64,000 nt of DNA from Oceanispirochaeta sp. M1 (GCF_003346715.1 NZ_QQPQ01000002.1:62001-126000); one strand, 5' to 3'. Shown: positions 24,837-34,039, counted from the first letter of the stretch. The notes: generated by a model from the letters alone, not told the origin. Made by a program: numbers and translations.

Positions 24837-25835
24837 TCAGGATTGAGCGGGTGCCTGTACAGCTGCCTCTGTTTCGGCAGTAGCCCATTCAGGCAGCACA
24901 ATATCGGCACTCTCTCTAAGTTCTTCGATATAGGCCATTGTTCCTTCCTGGATTGCCTGCTCGTCAAGCTGCTGTTTAATCATATCTTTGACATCCTCAA
25001 AGGGAGTGGCAAAGGCTTCATTCTTTCCTGTCACAAGGATCAGGTGATAACCGAACTGGGAAAGAACAGGTTCTCCCACAACTCCGATTTCCTGTGAGAA
25101 TGCTGCTTCTTCGAAAGCCGGGACTGTCTGTCCTCTGGCAATAGTTCCCAGATCTCCTCTTCTGTCCTTGGTGGGACCTTCAGAGTAAGTGGCAGCAGCA
25201 TCACCGAAGTCCATACCGGCTGCAATCTTCTGCTGTGCTTTCTGAATCTTAAGCAGTGCGTCTTCTTCACTCTGCTCATCACCTATCATCATCAGAATAT
25301 GGCTGGCATTCACAGACTCGGGAGTCATGAAGTAGGTCTCTTTATTGTCATCATAGAATTTACGAATATCTTCATCAGAAGATGTGACCTTGTCGGCAAC
25401 TTCCAGATCGAAGAGACTCTGCAGAACAGACTGCCATTCAAGTTCCTGAGTCAGAGATTCTTCGGTAAATCCGTTTGTCGCAAGGCTGTTGATAAACTCC
25501 TCATCAGAGGGGAACTGCTGTTTAAAAGAATCCATCTGTTTCTGCACTGATTCGCTGTCAGAAGCAATATCCAGGGATGCAGCCTTGTCCAGGAGCAGCT
25601 GTTTTACCACAAGAGAATCCAGAAGACGGGGTTTGACCATATCCAGATCAGCTTCTGTCAGGAACTGTCCCTGTGCCTCATACTGCTTCTTGAATGCTTC
25701 CACCTCAGCGTCAAACTCGCTCTGGGGAATATCTGTTTTATTTACTCTGGCAACGCTACCCTCATCCAGTTTTCCTGCACCGCAGGAGAGAAGGGAGACC
25801 ATAACTACCATAAGCAGGGGTATCATTTTTTTCAT
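24837..25835 (-). CDS. Parvulin-type peptidyl-prolyl isomerase lipoprotein (SurA/PrsA-like)
   Basis: A 332-residue lipoprotein: MKKMIPLLMVVMVSLLSC is a signal with the lipobox Cys at residue 18. An N-terminal SurA-type chaperone region (about 30-170) is followed by a parvulin domain (about 170-285) with NASHILMM, GGDLG-type turn (RRGDLGTIARG), PAFEEAAF and FGYHLILVTG, the family hallmarks. It would assist folding of exported or outer-membrane proteins in the periplasm. It stands alone, convergent with the DUF2971 gene. Confidence 0.92.
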   Translation of the reverse strand: MKKMIPLLMVVMVSLLSCGAGKLDEGSVARVNKTDIPQSEFDAEVEAFKKQYEAQGQFLTEADLDMVKPRLLDSLVVKQLLLDKAASLDIASDSESVQKQMDSFKQQFPSDEEFINSLATNGFTEESLTQELEWQSVLQSLFDLEVADKVTSSDEDIRKFYDDNKETYFMTPESVNASHILMMIGDEQSEEDALLKIQKAQQKIAAGMDFGDAAATYSEGPTKDRRGDLGTIARGQTVPAFEEAAFSQEIGVVGEPVLSQFGYHLILVTGKNEAFATPFEDVKDMIKQQLDEQAIQEGTMAYIEELRESADIVLPEWATAETEAAVQAPAQS

Positions 25836-25908
25836 AGAATCATTTCCTTGATATCAGATTATAGAATGTTTATGTTACGATCTGGGGCAGGTGCTGTCAA
25901 CACAGAGC

Positions 25909-26121
25909 CTATTCTGGGAGCAGATATTTTACAAAATCGGCCACAGAACAGACGCCTTTATAATCATCATGGGATTTCAGACACTGAATGGTGTTATAGG
26001 ACTGAATAAGAAAGATTTCATCCACCTGTTTTTCCCAGTCTGCCTTTCCTGCTTTCAGGGCTGACATGTCTCCAGGTTCTCCACAGAAATCCTGTTCTTC
26101 CAGAATCATAATTTTTCTCAT
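25909..26121 (-). CDS. Hypothetical 70-residue protein
   Basis: A small frame (MRKIMILEEQDFCGEPG...KYLLPE) with a good ribosome site (AGGAG 8 bases before the ATG). The product is soluble, acidic and has three Cys residues (EQDFCGEP, TIQCLKS, KGVCSVAD). I do not recognise the family. It lies alone between the parvulin gene and the divergent WYL regulator, which could control it. Confidence 0.6.
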   Translation of the reverse strand: MRKIMILEEQDFCGEPGDMSALKAGKADWEKQVDEIFLIQSYNTIQCLKSHDDYKGVCSVADFVKYLLPE

Positions 26122-26246
26122 AATAATACTCCTATAGTGAACAGGATCTAAAAGCTGAAGCCTTGATTTTTCCTTTGTTCTACCTCATTCTATAGACGCA
26201 ATATGTCACAATATGGCACGCATTTAATTAATTCGGGAGTTTTTAT

Positions 26247-27254
26247 ATGGCTGCTGCAAAAAACCTGATTCAATTTATGAAAGCATTTGAACTGTTGTCC
26301 CGCCCTGGTGGTATCAGTATCAAAGAACTCCAGGAGAAACTGGACATCAGCCGCAGATCGGTCTATAGACTATTCGAATCCATGGATGAACTTGGATATC
26401 CCCTTGTAGACTCACCCCTGGATGGTAAAACAAAAAGCTGGGGACTTATGGCCGAATATGTAAGTGCCCGACCATCAGGAAGAGTTCCCCGGCTTTCCCT
26501 GAATACCGCCGAGATAATGATTCTGTATCAGATTCTCTCACGACAGACACCCTTGTATGAATCAGGGATGAAGCAGACCATTTCGGCTCTGCGTAACAGG
26601 CTGGAGCAATTTTACCTTGAAAACTCCGGAGCCGAAGAACTGCAGAGATTCAAAGATATCTTTATAAATATTCCGGGACAGTACAAACATCTGGAGGGTA
26701 AGGAGAAGATCTACGAGACCCTTCTTCAGGCTGCACTTGAAAAAAAATACTGCCGGGGAAGCTATCGCTCTTTCAGAGACGGCGGTGAAGAAGAGAAGGA
26801 AATTGAATTTGCCCCTCTTTGCTTTTTTGAATGGAATTACGGTCTGTACTGTTTTGTCTACCGCAGAGAGGACCAAGCCCTGAGAACTATGGCACTGGAA
26901 CGTTTTGAATCAATCCGTATGAGTGACAGGCCCTTTCGTGAAGAGCCTGAATTTGATCCCGAATCGATGCTCAGCAATGCCTGGGCCCTCACATGTAACG
27001 ACCCGGTTTCAGTGGTGATCCACTTTTCAAAGGAAGCGGCACCCTATATCAGGGAAAGGGAGTGGCAGCCGGGACAGAAAATTGAACTGAATACCGACGG
27101 AAGCCTTGTTCTGAAATTGAAAACTTCAGGTAGAAGAGATGTAAAAAGCTGGATTCTCTCATTCGGAAAGGATGCAGAACTTCTGAAACCGGCAGACCTG
27201 AGAAATGAAATCAATAAAGAACTTACAGAGCTGTACAAGAAATATAATAAATAA
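26247..27254 (+). CDS. HTH-WYL transcriptional regulator
   Basis: A 335-residue regulator with an N-terminal winged helix-turn-helix (ISIKELQEKLDISRRSVYRLFESM, quoted in part: SIKELQEKLDISRRSVYRL) and a C-terminal WYL-type ligand-sensing region (about 150-230: EIEFAPLCFFEWNYGLYCFV, with FFEWNYGLYC replacing the WYL core), plus a WCX-like C-terminal extension. The ATG has a GGGAG site. WYL regulators bind nucleotides or nucleic acids and control stress, defence or repair genes. It is 15 bases before the YgjP-like gene and could be co-transcribed with it. Confidence 0.85.
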   Translation: MAAAKNLIQFMKAFELLSRPGGISIKELQEKLDISRRSVYRLFESMDELGYPLVDSPLDGKTKSWGLMAEYVSARPSGRVPRLSLNTAEIMILYQILSRQTPLYESGMKQTISALRNRLEQFYLENSGAEELQRFKDIFINIPGQYKHLEGKEKIYETLLQAALEKKYCRGSYRSFRDGGEEEKEIEFAPLCFFEWNYGLYCFVYRREDQALRTMALERFESIRMSDRPFREEPEFDPESMLSNAWALTCNDPVSVVIHFSKEAAPYIREREWQPGQKIELNTDGSLVLKLKTSGRRDVKSWILSFGKDAELLKPADLRNEINKELTELYKKYNK

Positions 27255-27269
27255 AAGGTATAATAAGTT

Positions 27270-27989
27270 ATGCATAGACTCTCATTTATAGAAGAAAAGA
27301 TACTGCATATTCAGGGCTCTCCTGTGAGAGTTCAGAAAAAGATGATAAAGAGCCTTCGTCTGAGGCTGATCCCTCCCCATGGAGAAATAAGGTTATCAGT
27401 CCCCCATTGGTATTCCGACAGAAAAGCCGAACAGTTTGTCCTCTCCCGCTGGGATTGGATTAAAGAGCAGCAGAAAAACATACACAGTATCCACCCTCTT
27501 GCCCGACAGAACTATGAAGAGGGAGAGCAGATACTCTTCCGTGGAAGACTCTATACCCTCCGAATCTCAGAAACAGAAAAGCGGCGAACCATAAAGCTCA
27601 GGGAAGATGAAATACATATATCAGAGAAAGCAGGCATAGAAGCAGCTGAACGTAGGTCACATATTGAATCCTGGTATAGAAAAGAGATGAAGAAACTCAT
27701 AGATCCGGTAATCCTGAGCTGGGCTGCCGAAATGAAGGTAGAACCCTCGGAGTGGCGGATTAAAAAGATGAATTCCCGATGGGGTTCATGCAATACCAGA
27801 GTAGGCCGGATATGGCTGAACCTGGAACTCATAACCATGAGACCCGAAATAATGGAATACGTCATCGTTCATGAACTGGCTCACCTTCTGGAAGCCAGCC
27901 ACAACAAACGCTTCAAGACCATACTGGATTCATACCTGCCCGAATGGCGTAGACTCAGCAGGGAACTGAAGGGAGAGATGGCTCTTTAA
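27270..27989 (+). CDS. YgjP-like metal-dependent hydrolase (DUF45)
   Basis: A 239-residue protein with the zinc-protease signature HELAHLLEASHNKRF near residue 200, where HExxH is represented by HELAH and a further His follows. The middle WRIKKMNSRWGSCNTR is typical of the YgjP/DUF45 (SprT-like) family. Predicted cytoplasmic metallopeptidase with unknown substrate. The RIHI/SVPHWYSDRKAEQFV N-terminal part also fits the family. AAAGG precedes the ATG by about 12 bases. Confidence 0.88.
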   Translation: MHRLSFIEEKILHIQGSPVRVQKKMIKSLRLRLIPPHGEIRLSVPHWYSDRKAEQFVLSRWDWIKEQQKNIHSIHPLARQNYEEGEQILFRGRLYTLRISETEKRRTIKLREDEIHISEKAGIEAAERRSHIESWYRKEMKKLIDPVILSWAAEMKVEPSEWRIKKMNSRWGSCNTRVGRIWLNLELITMRPEIMEYVIVHELAHLLEASHNKRFKTILDSYLPEWRRLSRELKGEMAL

Positions 27990-28035
27990 GTATATCTACA
28001 GACAGGAGTCTCCCGGACTTGCTATACTGTCATCC

Positions 28036-29553
28036 ATGCTGCTTATCAATCCCCCCACCGTCAGAAACTGTGAACCTCCTGTTGCCCTGCTGAAACTTGC
28101 AGGGGCTCTTCGTGCCGCCGGGGACGAACCATATATTCTTGACGGAGCCGTAGAGGCTTTTCACTGGCTGGGCAGACAGGAAGCATGGAATGCTGATGAT
28201 AAAAGAGCACAGAGAGTCCGTAAAAATAGTTCGCGTATCCTGGCAAGCCTCACAGGAGACAGCTCAGTAAAGAGTGCATATGATTCCCCCGACCGCTACA
28301 CAAAACAGGTCCGGGATCTGAACTATCTGGCATCCTCATCCCTGGATTCTGAAAAATACAGACTGACAGCAGCAGATTTAGAGGTAGAAGGACAGTCTCC
28401 TTTAAAACGTCAGGATCTGATCAGAGCCTGGAAGAATCCCCAGGAATCACCCTTTTTCCCATGGTTTGAACAAAGACTGGAAGAGCTGAAAAAAGAGATC
28501 AGGTTCACCCATGTCGGTATTTCCATAGGCTTTCTGAGCCAGGGACTTACGGGCATGTCCATCATGGGATATATCCGCAGGACATGGCCGGAGGTAAAGA
28601 TACAGCTGGGAGGAAGCCTGATCACATCCTGGCTGAGAGGCCCGGGTGACTGCAGCTTTCTTTCAGAGCTGTCGGATGAGGTTCAGGCAGGACCGGGAGA
28701 AGAGAGCATCGTCCGATTCAGAGGCCTGGAATGGAAAGGAACAGGTCTGGCTGATCCCGGAACCCTCTACAGCCTTCCCTATATTTCACCCGGCCCCATA
28801 CTCCCCTATTCCGCCGCCTGCGGCTGCTCCTGGAAACGCTGCACATTCTGTAATGAACGCTGGGAGGACAACCCCTTCAAAGAGGAAGCGGCATCATTGG
28901 TCAGCAGTAATCTGATCAGTCTGACAGAGAAACACTCCCCTGCAATGATCCATATTACTGACAGTGAAATAAGCCTGGATCTGATGAAAGCCATCATCCG
29001 GAATCCTCCGGGAGCACCCTGGTACAGCTTCAGTCACTTTATCAAAGAATTAACGTCACCCTCATTCTGCCGGGATCTTGCCGGATCAGGCTGTCGTCTG
29101 CTCTGCCTTGGCCTGGAATCGGGAGATCAGGATGTGCTGGATTCGCTTCAGAAAGGGATACGGCTGGATTCTGTTCGTACTATTCTCCGAAATCTTAAAG
29201 AGACAGGTATAGGAACATATGTTTATGTGATGTTCGGGACAAGCACGGAAGACAAGGATGCAGCCCTCAGGACGAGAGATTTTATCCTGGAACAGAAAGA
29301 GTATATAGATTTTATCAATGCAGCTGTGTTCAGCATGCCCATAATGAGCAGGGAACTGGATGATCTGTTATCCATGTCCTTCTACGAAGGAGACCTGAGT
29401 CTATACAGGGACTTCAAACATCCTCTCGGTTTTGGAAGAAGACAGGTGAGAGAGTTCATGAGTAAAGATTTTCAGGGCATCCCGGAAATAAGGGAGATTC
29501 TCAAACGGACTCCCCCTGTGTTCACCTCCAGTCATGCCCCGTTCTTCTGTTAG
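28036..29553 (+). CDS. B12-binding-type radical SAM protein
   Basis: A 505-residue protein. The N-terminal part (about 1-230) starts LLINPPTVRNCEPPVALLKL and resembles the cobalamin-binding half of B12-radical SAM enzymes. The radical SAM cluster motif is at about residue 262: CGCSWKRCTFC, i.e. CX4CX2C with an additional Cys two residues before it, instead of the usual CX3CX2C. Later LCLGLESGDQDVLDSLQKGI is a conserved radical SAM barrel strand. Product unknown. No obvious substrate gene is beside it and no strong ribosome site was found at the start. Confidence 0.85.
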   Translation: MLLINPPTVRNCEPPVALLKLAGALRAAGDEPYILDGAVEAFHWLGRQEAWNADDKRAQRVRKNSSRILASLTGDSSVKSAYDSPDRYTKQVRDLNYLASSSLDSEKYRLTAADLEVEGQSPLKRQDLIRAWKNPQESPFFPWFEQRLEELKKEIRFTHVGISIGFLSQGLTGMSIMGYIRRTWPEVKIQLGGSLITSWLRGPGDCSFLSELSDEVQAGPGEESIVRFRGLEWKGTGLADPGTLYSLPYISPGPILPYSAACGCSWKRCTFCNERWEDNPFKEEAASLVSSNLISLTEKHSPAMIHITDSEISLDLMKAIIRNPPGAPWYSFSHFIKELTSPSFCRDLAGSGCRLLCLGLESGDQDVLDSLQKGIRLDSVRTILRNLKETGIGTYVYVMFGTSTEDKDAALRTRDFILEQKEYIDFINAAVFSMPIMSRELDDLLSMSFYEGDLSLYRDFKHPLGFGRRQVREFMSKDFQGIPEIREILKRTPPVFTSSHAPFFC

Positions 29554-29559
29554 AGGCTA

Positions 29560-31098
29560 TCAGGTTCTATCAGACAGCAGAGTCGGATCGTCCTCATCTT
29601 CATCAATAGTAAAAAAAGATATTGTATCAAGCAGCTCAGCAGCCTGCTGTGACATCTGCTGTGTAGTCTGGGCAATCTCTTCAGAGTTTGCAGCACTCAC
29701 CTGAGTAATATCGCTGAGCTGAATCATGGCCTCGTTGATCTGTCCCACCCCGGAATCCTGTTCAGAACTGGCTCCTGAAATTTCCTGAACCAGTTCTGAA
29801 GTCTTTCGGATATCAGGCAGCAGTTCGGTCAGAAGATCTCCCGCTTCACTGGCAGCTTTTATTGTGTTTGTAGAAAGTTCACTGATATCGGAGGCTGCAT
29901 TCTGACTCCGCTCGGCCAGTTTTCTTACCTCGGAAGCAACAACTGCAAATCCTTTACCCTAATCTCCGGCTCTGGCTGCTTCTATGGCAGCATTCAGTGC
30001 AAGCATATTGGTCTGTCGGGCGATATCTTCAACAATTCCTATTTTTTCAGAGATCTCTTTCACTGCTTCAATGGAACGCATCACTGCATTACTGCTCACC
30101 TCGGAATCCTGTGAGACCTTGGCGGCAATTCCTTCTGTCTGTTTGGCATTCTGGGCATTCTGCTGAATATTGGCACTCATCTCTTCCATAGAACTGGAGA
30201 CTTCCTCGGCTACAGAAGCCTGTTTATTTGCAGAATCACTCAGCTGGGAAGACATATTCTCCAGTCTCTGACCGCTGCCTGCTACATTGGAAGAGGCCTT
30301 TTTTACAGTTCCCACAAGATCTGTAATAACCTCCACCATTCTGGCCAGAGATACAGCCAGCTCACCCAGCTCATCTCCTCTTTTCTGCACTTTATCATTT
30401 CCGGAATTTGCATTCAGAACACCACCGGCAATAGTGTCTGCAAGACCTGAAAGATAAATAATAGGTTTTGTCAGACTGTTGCCGATGAAAAAACTTAAAA
30501 GGGCTGAAAGACCCACAAACAAAAGAACTCCCAGCACCAGACTGAGCATTGCAGCCCGCTCCAGTCTTTGAACTTTAGAGATATCCATATCAATAGACAG
30601 AAGAATTGTTTCACCATTTTCAGTAATCGGTGTCAGAATAGACAGAAATGTTCCCCATTCATCAGTATAGGGCTCAGTAAACATCTGCCTTTGTTCTCTT
30701 ATGGCCTGCAGGAATACGGGGTCTACATCCTCATACAGATCACCATATGACATATCCTCTTCAAGAAAACCTGGATCCGCAATAAAGTATATGAGACCAT
30801 TTCTCTCTTCCATAATATAGATATAAGCAAAACCCATTGTATCTGAGAATAGCTGTATATCTTCTAACAATTTTACTGTCCAGGGAGATTGGATTTCCCC
30901 TTCTCTTTTTAGACGGGTTATGTCATGAACTGGAAAAGCCTGTTTGAAATAATCAGCTCCCTGCAACATTTTCTCTTCAATGGTCTTTTCAATATTATTT
31001 GCATACTGGACATATACAATGGAGCCTGTACCTACCGACGCAAAAAAAGCTACAAGAATAAAAAATATAAAAAATCGGAGACGGATGGACAATTTCAT
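29560..31098 (-). pseudogene. Methyl-accepting chemotaxis protein interrupted by an in-frame TAG
   Basis: The frame reads through as 512 codons with a TAG at codon 380 (complement of 29959-29961). Before it: transmembrane helix about 8-28, a periplasmic Cache-like sensor (about 30-185), second helix (about 188-208), HAMP and the first half of the signalling helix, ending MLALNAAIEAARAGD. After it the frame resumes GKGFAVVASEVRKLAERS and continues to the end (...TLLSDRT). Intact receptors have Gln-Gly-Lys-Gly-Phe here, so a single CAG-to-TAG change explains the break. It removes half of the CheA/CheW-coupling hairpin. Start at ATG 31098 has GAGGT upstream. Neighbouring genes use TAG as a normal stop, so recoding is unlikely. 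Confidence 0.88.
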
Positions 31099-31332
31099 TT
31101 ACTACCTCATCAATAATATTATATATATTGAATAATATTTATAACAAAAAAATAATTAAAATACATCTACTTCCACAGCCATAAAATGAAATTATATTAA
31201 ATATTCAAAGACAGTTCGAACTGCAATATACTGTTCTTCATAGGCACTTCGCAGCACAGAATCTTTTGAATCTGGGCTCATACTGAAGATCCCATCACCG
31301 GCGGTCCCGAGGTTGAGAATCTAACCGGTTAT

Positions 31333-31638
31333 TCAGACTTCTCCCGGTACAAAATCAAAAACAAGAACGTCTTTCAATACAGGCTTTGCAGATTCCACAA
31401 AGGCCTTATGGTGGGGGTGGACCAGGTAGGTATCCCTGTCTTTTGCATCCTTGAAATCAAGGACATAACACATCTGATACCCTTTTTCCAGATTCTCAGG
31501 ACTCATATTGCTTCCTGCAGCATATTTTACAACCTCGGGAATCAGAGAGGGTAATTTATCAAAATTACTGTTAAGTTCCTGAACCTCATTACTGTCCAGA
31601 GGATAATTGAATGAAAACAAAACAATATGCCTTACCAT
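31333..31638 (-). CDS. Stress-responsive Dabb (A/B barrel) family protein
   Basis: A 101-residue protein. ATG 31638 is chosen for its upstream TAGGAG; a longer TTG frame lacks a site. The Dabb fold pattern is clear: MVRHIVLFSFNY at the start, SPENLEKGYQMCYVLDFKD in the middle and YLVHPHHKAFVE later. These small dimeric alpha-beta barrels appear in stress response or polyketide cyclisation; the exact job is unknown. Confidence 0.88.
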   Translation of the reverse strand: MVRHIVLFSFNYPLDSNEVQELNSNFDKLPSLIPEVVKYAAGSNMSPENLEKGYQMCYVLDFKDAKDRDTYLVHPHHKAFVESAKPVLKDVLVFDFVPGEV

Positions 31639-31707
31639 GGGAAATCTCCTATGCTGCCGCGGCAACTTTACAAAAACATCCTTCAAAAGGGTAATATTTT
31701 CCTCCTC

Positions 31708-31770
31708 TCAAAGAAGAACCCTTACCATAATATCGGATGTAGCTTTAATCCAGCCTGTCATCTTCTTCAT
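31708..31770 (-). CDS. Putative 20-residue small ORF upstream of the Dabb gene
   Basis: ATG at 31768-31770 preceded by a perfect AGGAGG (complement of 31777-31782) 6 bases away. Product MKKMTGWIKATSDIMVRVLL, basic and amphipathic, ending in TGA followed at once by another GAGGAGG. It could be a leader peptide for the Dabb gene or a small membrane-active peptide. Supported only by its ribosome site. Confidence 0.4.
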   Translation of the reverse strand: MKKMTGWIKATSDIMVRVLL

Positions 31771-31956
31771 TATATTCCTCCTATTGCAGGAACACAACGA
31801 ACAAAACAGCTCTGCTGCTTCAAAAAACAATCTAGAGACGAAGACTCATCCTCTTTGTCACCAGACATTCCTCCAGATCAAAAAGCCTGAAAACGACCCC
31901 TGGAACTGATAGAATATAGGGAAGAGATCAAAAGATACAAATTTATGTGAAAAACA

Positions 31957-31986
31957 TTGCAAATACTACTATGGAGGTATTATAAT
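31957..31986 (+). promoter_or_regulatory. Putative sigma-70 promoter for the small-ORF transcript
   Basis: TTGCAA (31957-31962) and TATAAT (31981-31986) separated by 18 bases. The same stretch carries TGGAGG ahead of a 5-codon frame (ATG at 31985), so the bases could serve a ribosome site instead. Confidence 0.45.
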
Positions 31987-32035
31987 GAAGTTAAGTTCAT
32001 GAGAAAAGAATCCCAATGATGAGGAGGAATTGAAT

Positions 32036-32089
32036 ATGACTAATGAGAGTGATCCACCAGAAATTAGAAGGTTACATATAAATCAATGA
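32036..32089 (+). CDS. Putative 17-residue small ORF in a short terminated transcript
   Basis: ATG 32036 lies 8 bases after GAGGAGG; the product is MTNESDPPEIRRLHINQ and the stop is TGA 32087-32089. A promoter-like element is about 50 bases upstream and a strong terminator 20 bases downstream, so this looks like a discrete transcript of about 150 bases: either a small protein gene or a regulatory RNA. I do not recognise the peptide. Confidence 0.45.
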   Translation: MTNESDPPEIRRLHINQ

Positions 32090-32109
32090 GCATAGCTCAT
32101 TTTAAGGAT

Positions 32110-32137
32110 GGCGCAGAGTTATTATCTGCGCCTTTTT
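32110..32137 (+). terminator. Terminator of the small-ORF transcript
   Basis: GGCGCAGA (32110-32117), loop GTTATTA, TCTGCGCC (32125-32132), then TTTTT. Also positioned 57 bases beyond the end of the convergent KDG kinase gene, so it might serve both directions, though only the plus strand has a clean T-run. Confidence 0.85.
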
Positions 32138-32193
32138 ATATTAATATTCATTCCCTCCTCTTATAGAGGAAGGAAAGAAAGAAAAAATCAGAC

Positions 32194-33288
32194 TTATCTT
32201 TTAACCCTTCCCGTTGTACTACCATTTTTCAGAGCCATCACTTCTTCGTAGGAAGAGTAGTTAAAATCTCCCTCTATAGAGTGACAGAGACAGGAGGCTG
32301 CTACAGCAAACTCAAGGGCGTCCCTGGGAGAGTCTTTAAACTCACCGCTGAGACCATAGATCAGACCGGCAGAAAAGGAGTCTCCCCCTCCCAGACGGTC
32401 AACGATATTTTTGATCTGGTAAGGTTTATATTCCTCACCGTCTAATGGTGCAAAGTTGGCAGAACCGTCTTTGCAAGTATAGAGCATGGCACCCCAGTTA
32501 TTGTGGTTTGCAGAAATACTCTCACGCAGTGTAATTGCTATATGGCTTACATGGGGAAACTGCTGCTGAATCTGTTTTGCAACATCAGGATAACGGGTAA
32601 TATCCAGTTCTCCGGCTTCGACGTCACTGTCTCCCGCCTTGATCCCCAGAATATCATGGGCATCCTCTTCGTTTCCGATAACCACATCCACATATTTGAG
32701 AAGTCTGCGTACTGTTTTTTCAGCAAGATCACGGGGAGCTGTTCCGGGTTCCCAGTTCCAGAGTTTCTTTCGAAAGTTCAGGTCACAGGATACTGTAGCT
32801 CCCGCTTCTTTAGCCTTGGTGACTGCCAGAATGGAAGCTTCTGCTGCTTCTTTGGAAATAGCCTGGGTGATACCGCTGATGTGAAACCACTTGGCATCTG
32901 CAAAGATATTTTCCCAGTCATAGGCATCACCGGGGGTGACGGAGACTGAAGAATCTGCTCTATCATAGATGACCTGGCTGGGTCTCTGATTGGCACCGGT
33001 CTCCATAAAATAGAGACCGAGACGTCCGGCATCTGTTCTGAGGATATAGGATGTGTCTACTCCGAATCTTCTTACAGAATCTTCGCAGGCATCGGCAATA
33101 CTGTGCTTGGGGAGTGCTGTTATATAACGGGTTTTTTCACCCAGCTGTTTAAGAGAGACGGCCACACTGGATTCGGCGCCCGCAAAGGTCACGTTCAGAG
33201 GACCGGGCATGGTCTGTCTGAAACGTCTGTTGTTATCAGGGGAAAATCTCCCCATTATTTCACCGTAAGATACAATCACATCTTTCAT
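32194..33288 (-). CDS. kdgK: 2-keto-3-deoxygluconate kinase (PfkB family)
   Basis: A 364-residue sugar kinase that makes KDPG from 2-keto-3-deoxygluconate. The PfkB signature near the C-terminus is RLGGGDSFSAGLIYG (about residue 297), with the catalytic Asp, and the N-terminal GEIMGRFSP...FRQTMPGPLNVTFAGAESSVA has the substrate-binding Gly-rich turn. It is longer than average (about 310-340) owing to an insertion rich in Asp/Glu around residue 225. AGAGG precedes the ATG. It sits 1 base after eda, so the two are co-translated and form the lower uronate/Entner-Doudoroff branch. Confidence 0.92.
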   Translation of the reverse strand: MKDVIVSYGEIMGRFSPDNNRRFRQTMPGPLNVTFAGAESSVAVSLKQLGEKTRYITALPKHSIADACEDSVRRFGVDTSYILRTDAGRLGLYFMETGANQRPSQVIYDRADSSVSVTPGDAYDWENIFADAKWFHISGITQAISKEAAEASILAVTKAKEAGATVSCDLNFRKKLWNWEPGTAPRDLAEKTVRRLLKYVDVVIGNEEDAHDILGIKAGDSDVEAGELDITRYPDVAKQIQQQFPHVSHIAITLRESISANHNNWGAMLYTCKDGSANFAPLDGEEYKPYQIKNIVDRLGGGDSFSAGLIYGLSGEFKDSPRDALEFAVAASCLCHSIEGDFNYSSYEEVMALKNGSTTGRVKR

Positions 33289-33289
33289 A

Positions 33290-33949
33290 TCAGCCTCTTA
33301 CTTCTTTAACGATACGGGCCGCTTCACGGGCATTAGCCGCAATTCCGCTCCAGTCTTTGTTATTGATCATGTTATTGGGGGCGATCCAGGAACCGCCGAT
33401 TGCCAGAACTTCAGGACGCTCCAGCCAGGAAGCCATATTTTTTACATTCAGGCCGCCCAGGGGAATGTATTTGAGATCAAGGAATCCATAAGGGCTGTTC
33501 AGAGATTTAAGATAACTGACTCCTCCCAGAGGTTCTGCGGGGAATAATTTAAGTACACGACAACCCTTTTCAACGGCAGCTTCAATTTCAGAAGCAGTCG
33601 TAATTCCGGGGCCGAATGGGAATTTCCTCTCCAGAGCAGCATCAATTACTTTGGTATTACATCCGGGTGCTACGGCAAAGAGAGCCTTGCGGCTGATTAT
33701 ATCATCAAGCTGTGATGCCTTAAGAACTGTTCCCACCCCGGCATTCATTTCAGGGACTTCTTTAGTTATAGCTTCAAGGGCATCCAGAGCACAGGGAGTT
33801 CGCAGAGTGAGCTCCATAGCAGTGATTCCTTCATCCACCAGGAGTCTGGCCAGGGGAACTGCCTGAGCGGCATCTTCTATTGTTATTACTGCGATGACAC
33901 CGGAAGAGGCAAGTTTACTCTTCAAATCATCATTAAATATGGTATTCAT
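33290..33949 (-). CDS. eda: KDPG/KHG aldolase
   Basis: A 219-residue class I aldolase that splits KDPG into pyruvate and glyceraldehyde-3-phosphate. Visible motifs: GVIAVITIEDAAQAVPLA, the catalytic Glu in AMELTLRTP (about residue 45), VGTVLKASQ, FAVAPGCN and the Schiff-base Lys in CRVLKLFPAEPLGG (about residue 133). Length is normal. Transcribed from a promoter in the gap divergent from the IclR regulator, followed by kdgK. Confidence 0.94.
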   Translation of the reverse strand: MNTIFNDDLKSKLASSGVIAVITIEDAAQAVPLARLLVDEGITAMELTLRTPCALDALEAITKEVPEMNAGVGTVLKASQLDDIISRKALFAVAPGCNTKVIDAALERKFPFGPGITTASEIEAAVEKGCRVLKLFPAEPLGGVSYLKSLNSPYGFLDLKYIPLGGLNVKNMASWLERPEVLAIGGSWIAPNNMINNKDWSGIAANAREAARIVKEVRG

Positions 33950-33977
33950 AAAACCTTCTTATCTGTTTTCTAATATG

Positions 33978-34039
33978 ACTATAGACATCTCTTCTTTTAG
34001 CAGTCAATATATTAAGACATCCGTCTCTCTCAGTGAGAC
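33978..34039 (-). promoter_or_regulatory. eda-kdgK promoter and putative IclR operator
   Basis: On the minus strand TTGACT (complement of 34002-34007) and TATAGT (complement of 33978-33983) are 18 bases apart, a good -35/-10. Just upstream is the inverted repeat GTCTC-TCTCAGT-GAGAC (34023-34039) with inner palindrome CTCAGTGAG, placed between the two divergent genes as an operator for the IclR protein encoded at 34069 would be. Confidence 0.5.

Larger units (their letters stand above)
31639..32193. other. Gap with no sizeable gene; holds small ORFs and a terminator
   Basis: About 555 bases between the Dabb gene and the KDG kinase gene. It contains a 20-codon frame on the minus strand (31708-31770), a promoter-like element and an 17-codon frame on the plus strand, and a strong terminator (32110-32137). 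Frames of 87-100 codons on the plus strand between 31607 and 31909 lack ribosome sites and family features. Confidence 0.6.

Noticed and set aside
29959-29961. Amber codon as pyrrolysine
   Set aside because: TAG ends several neighbouring genes, and chemoreceptors have Gln at this site, so a nonsense change is simpler.
31192-31281. 29-codon frame on the minus strand after the Dabb gene
   Set aside because: No ribosome site; the frame is open upstream only to a nearby TAG. It may be a gene remnant but cannot be supported.
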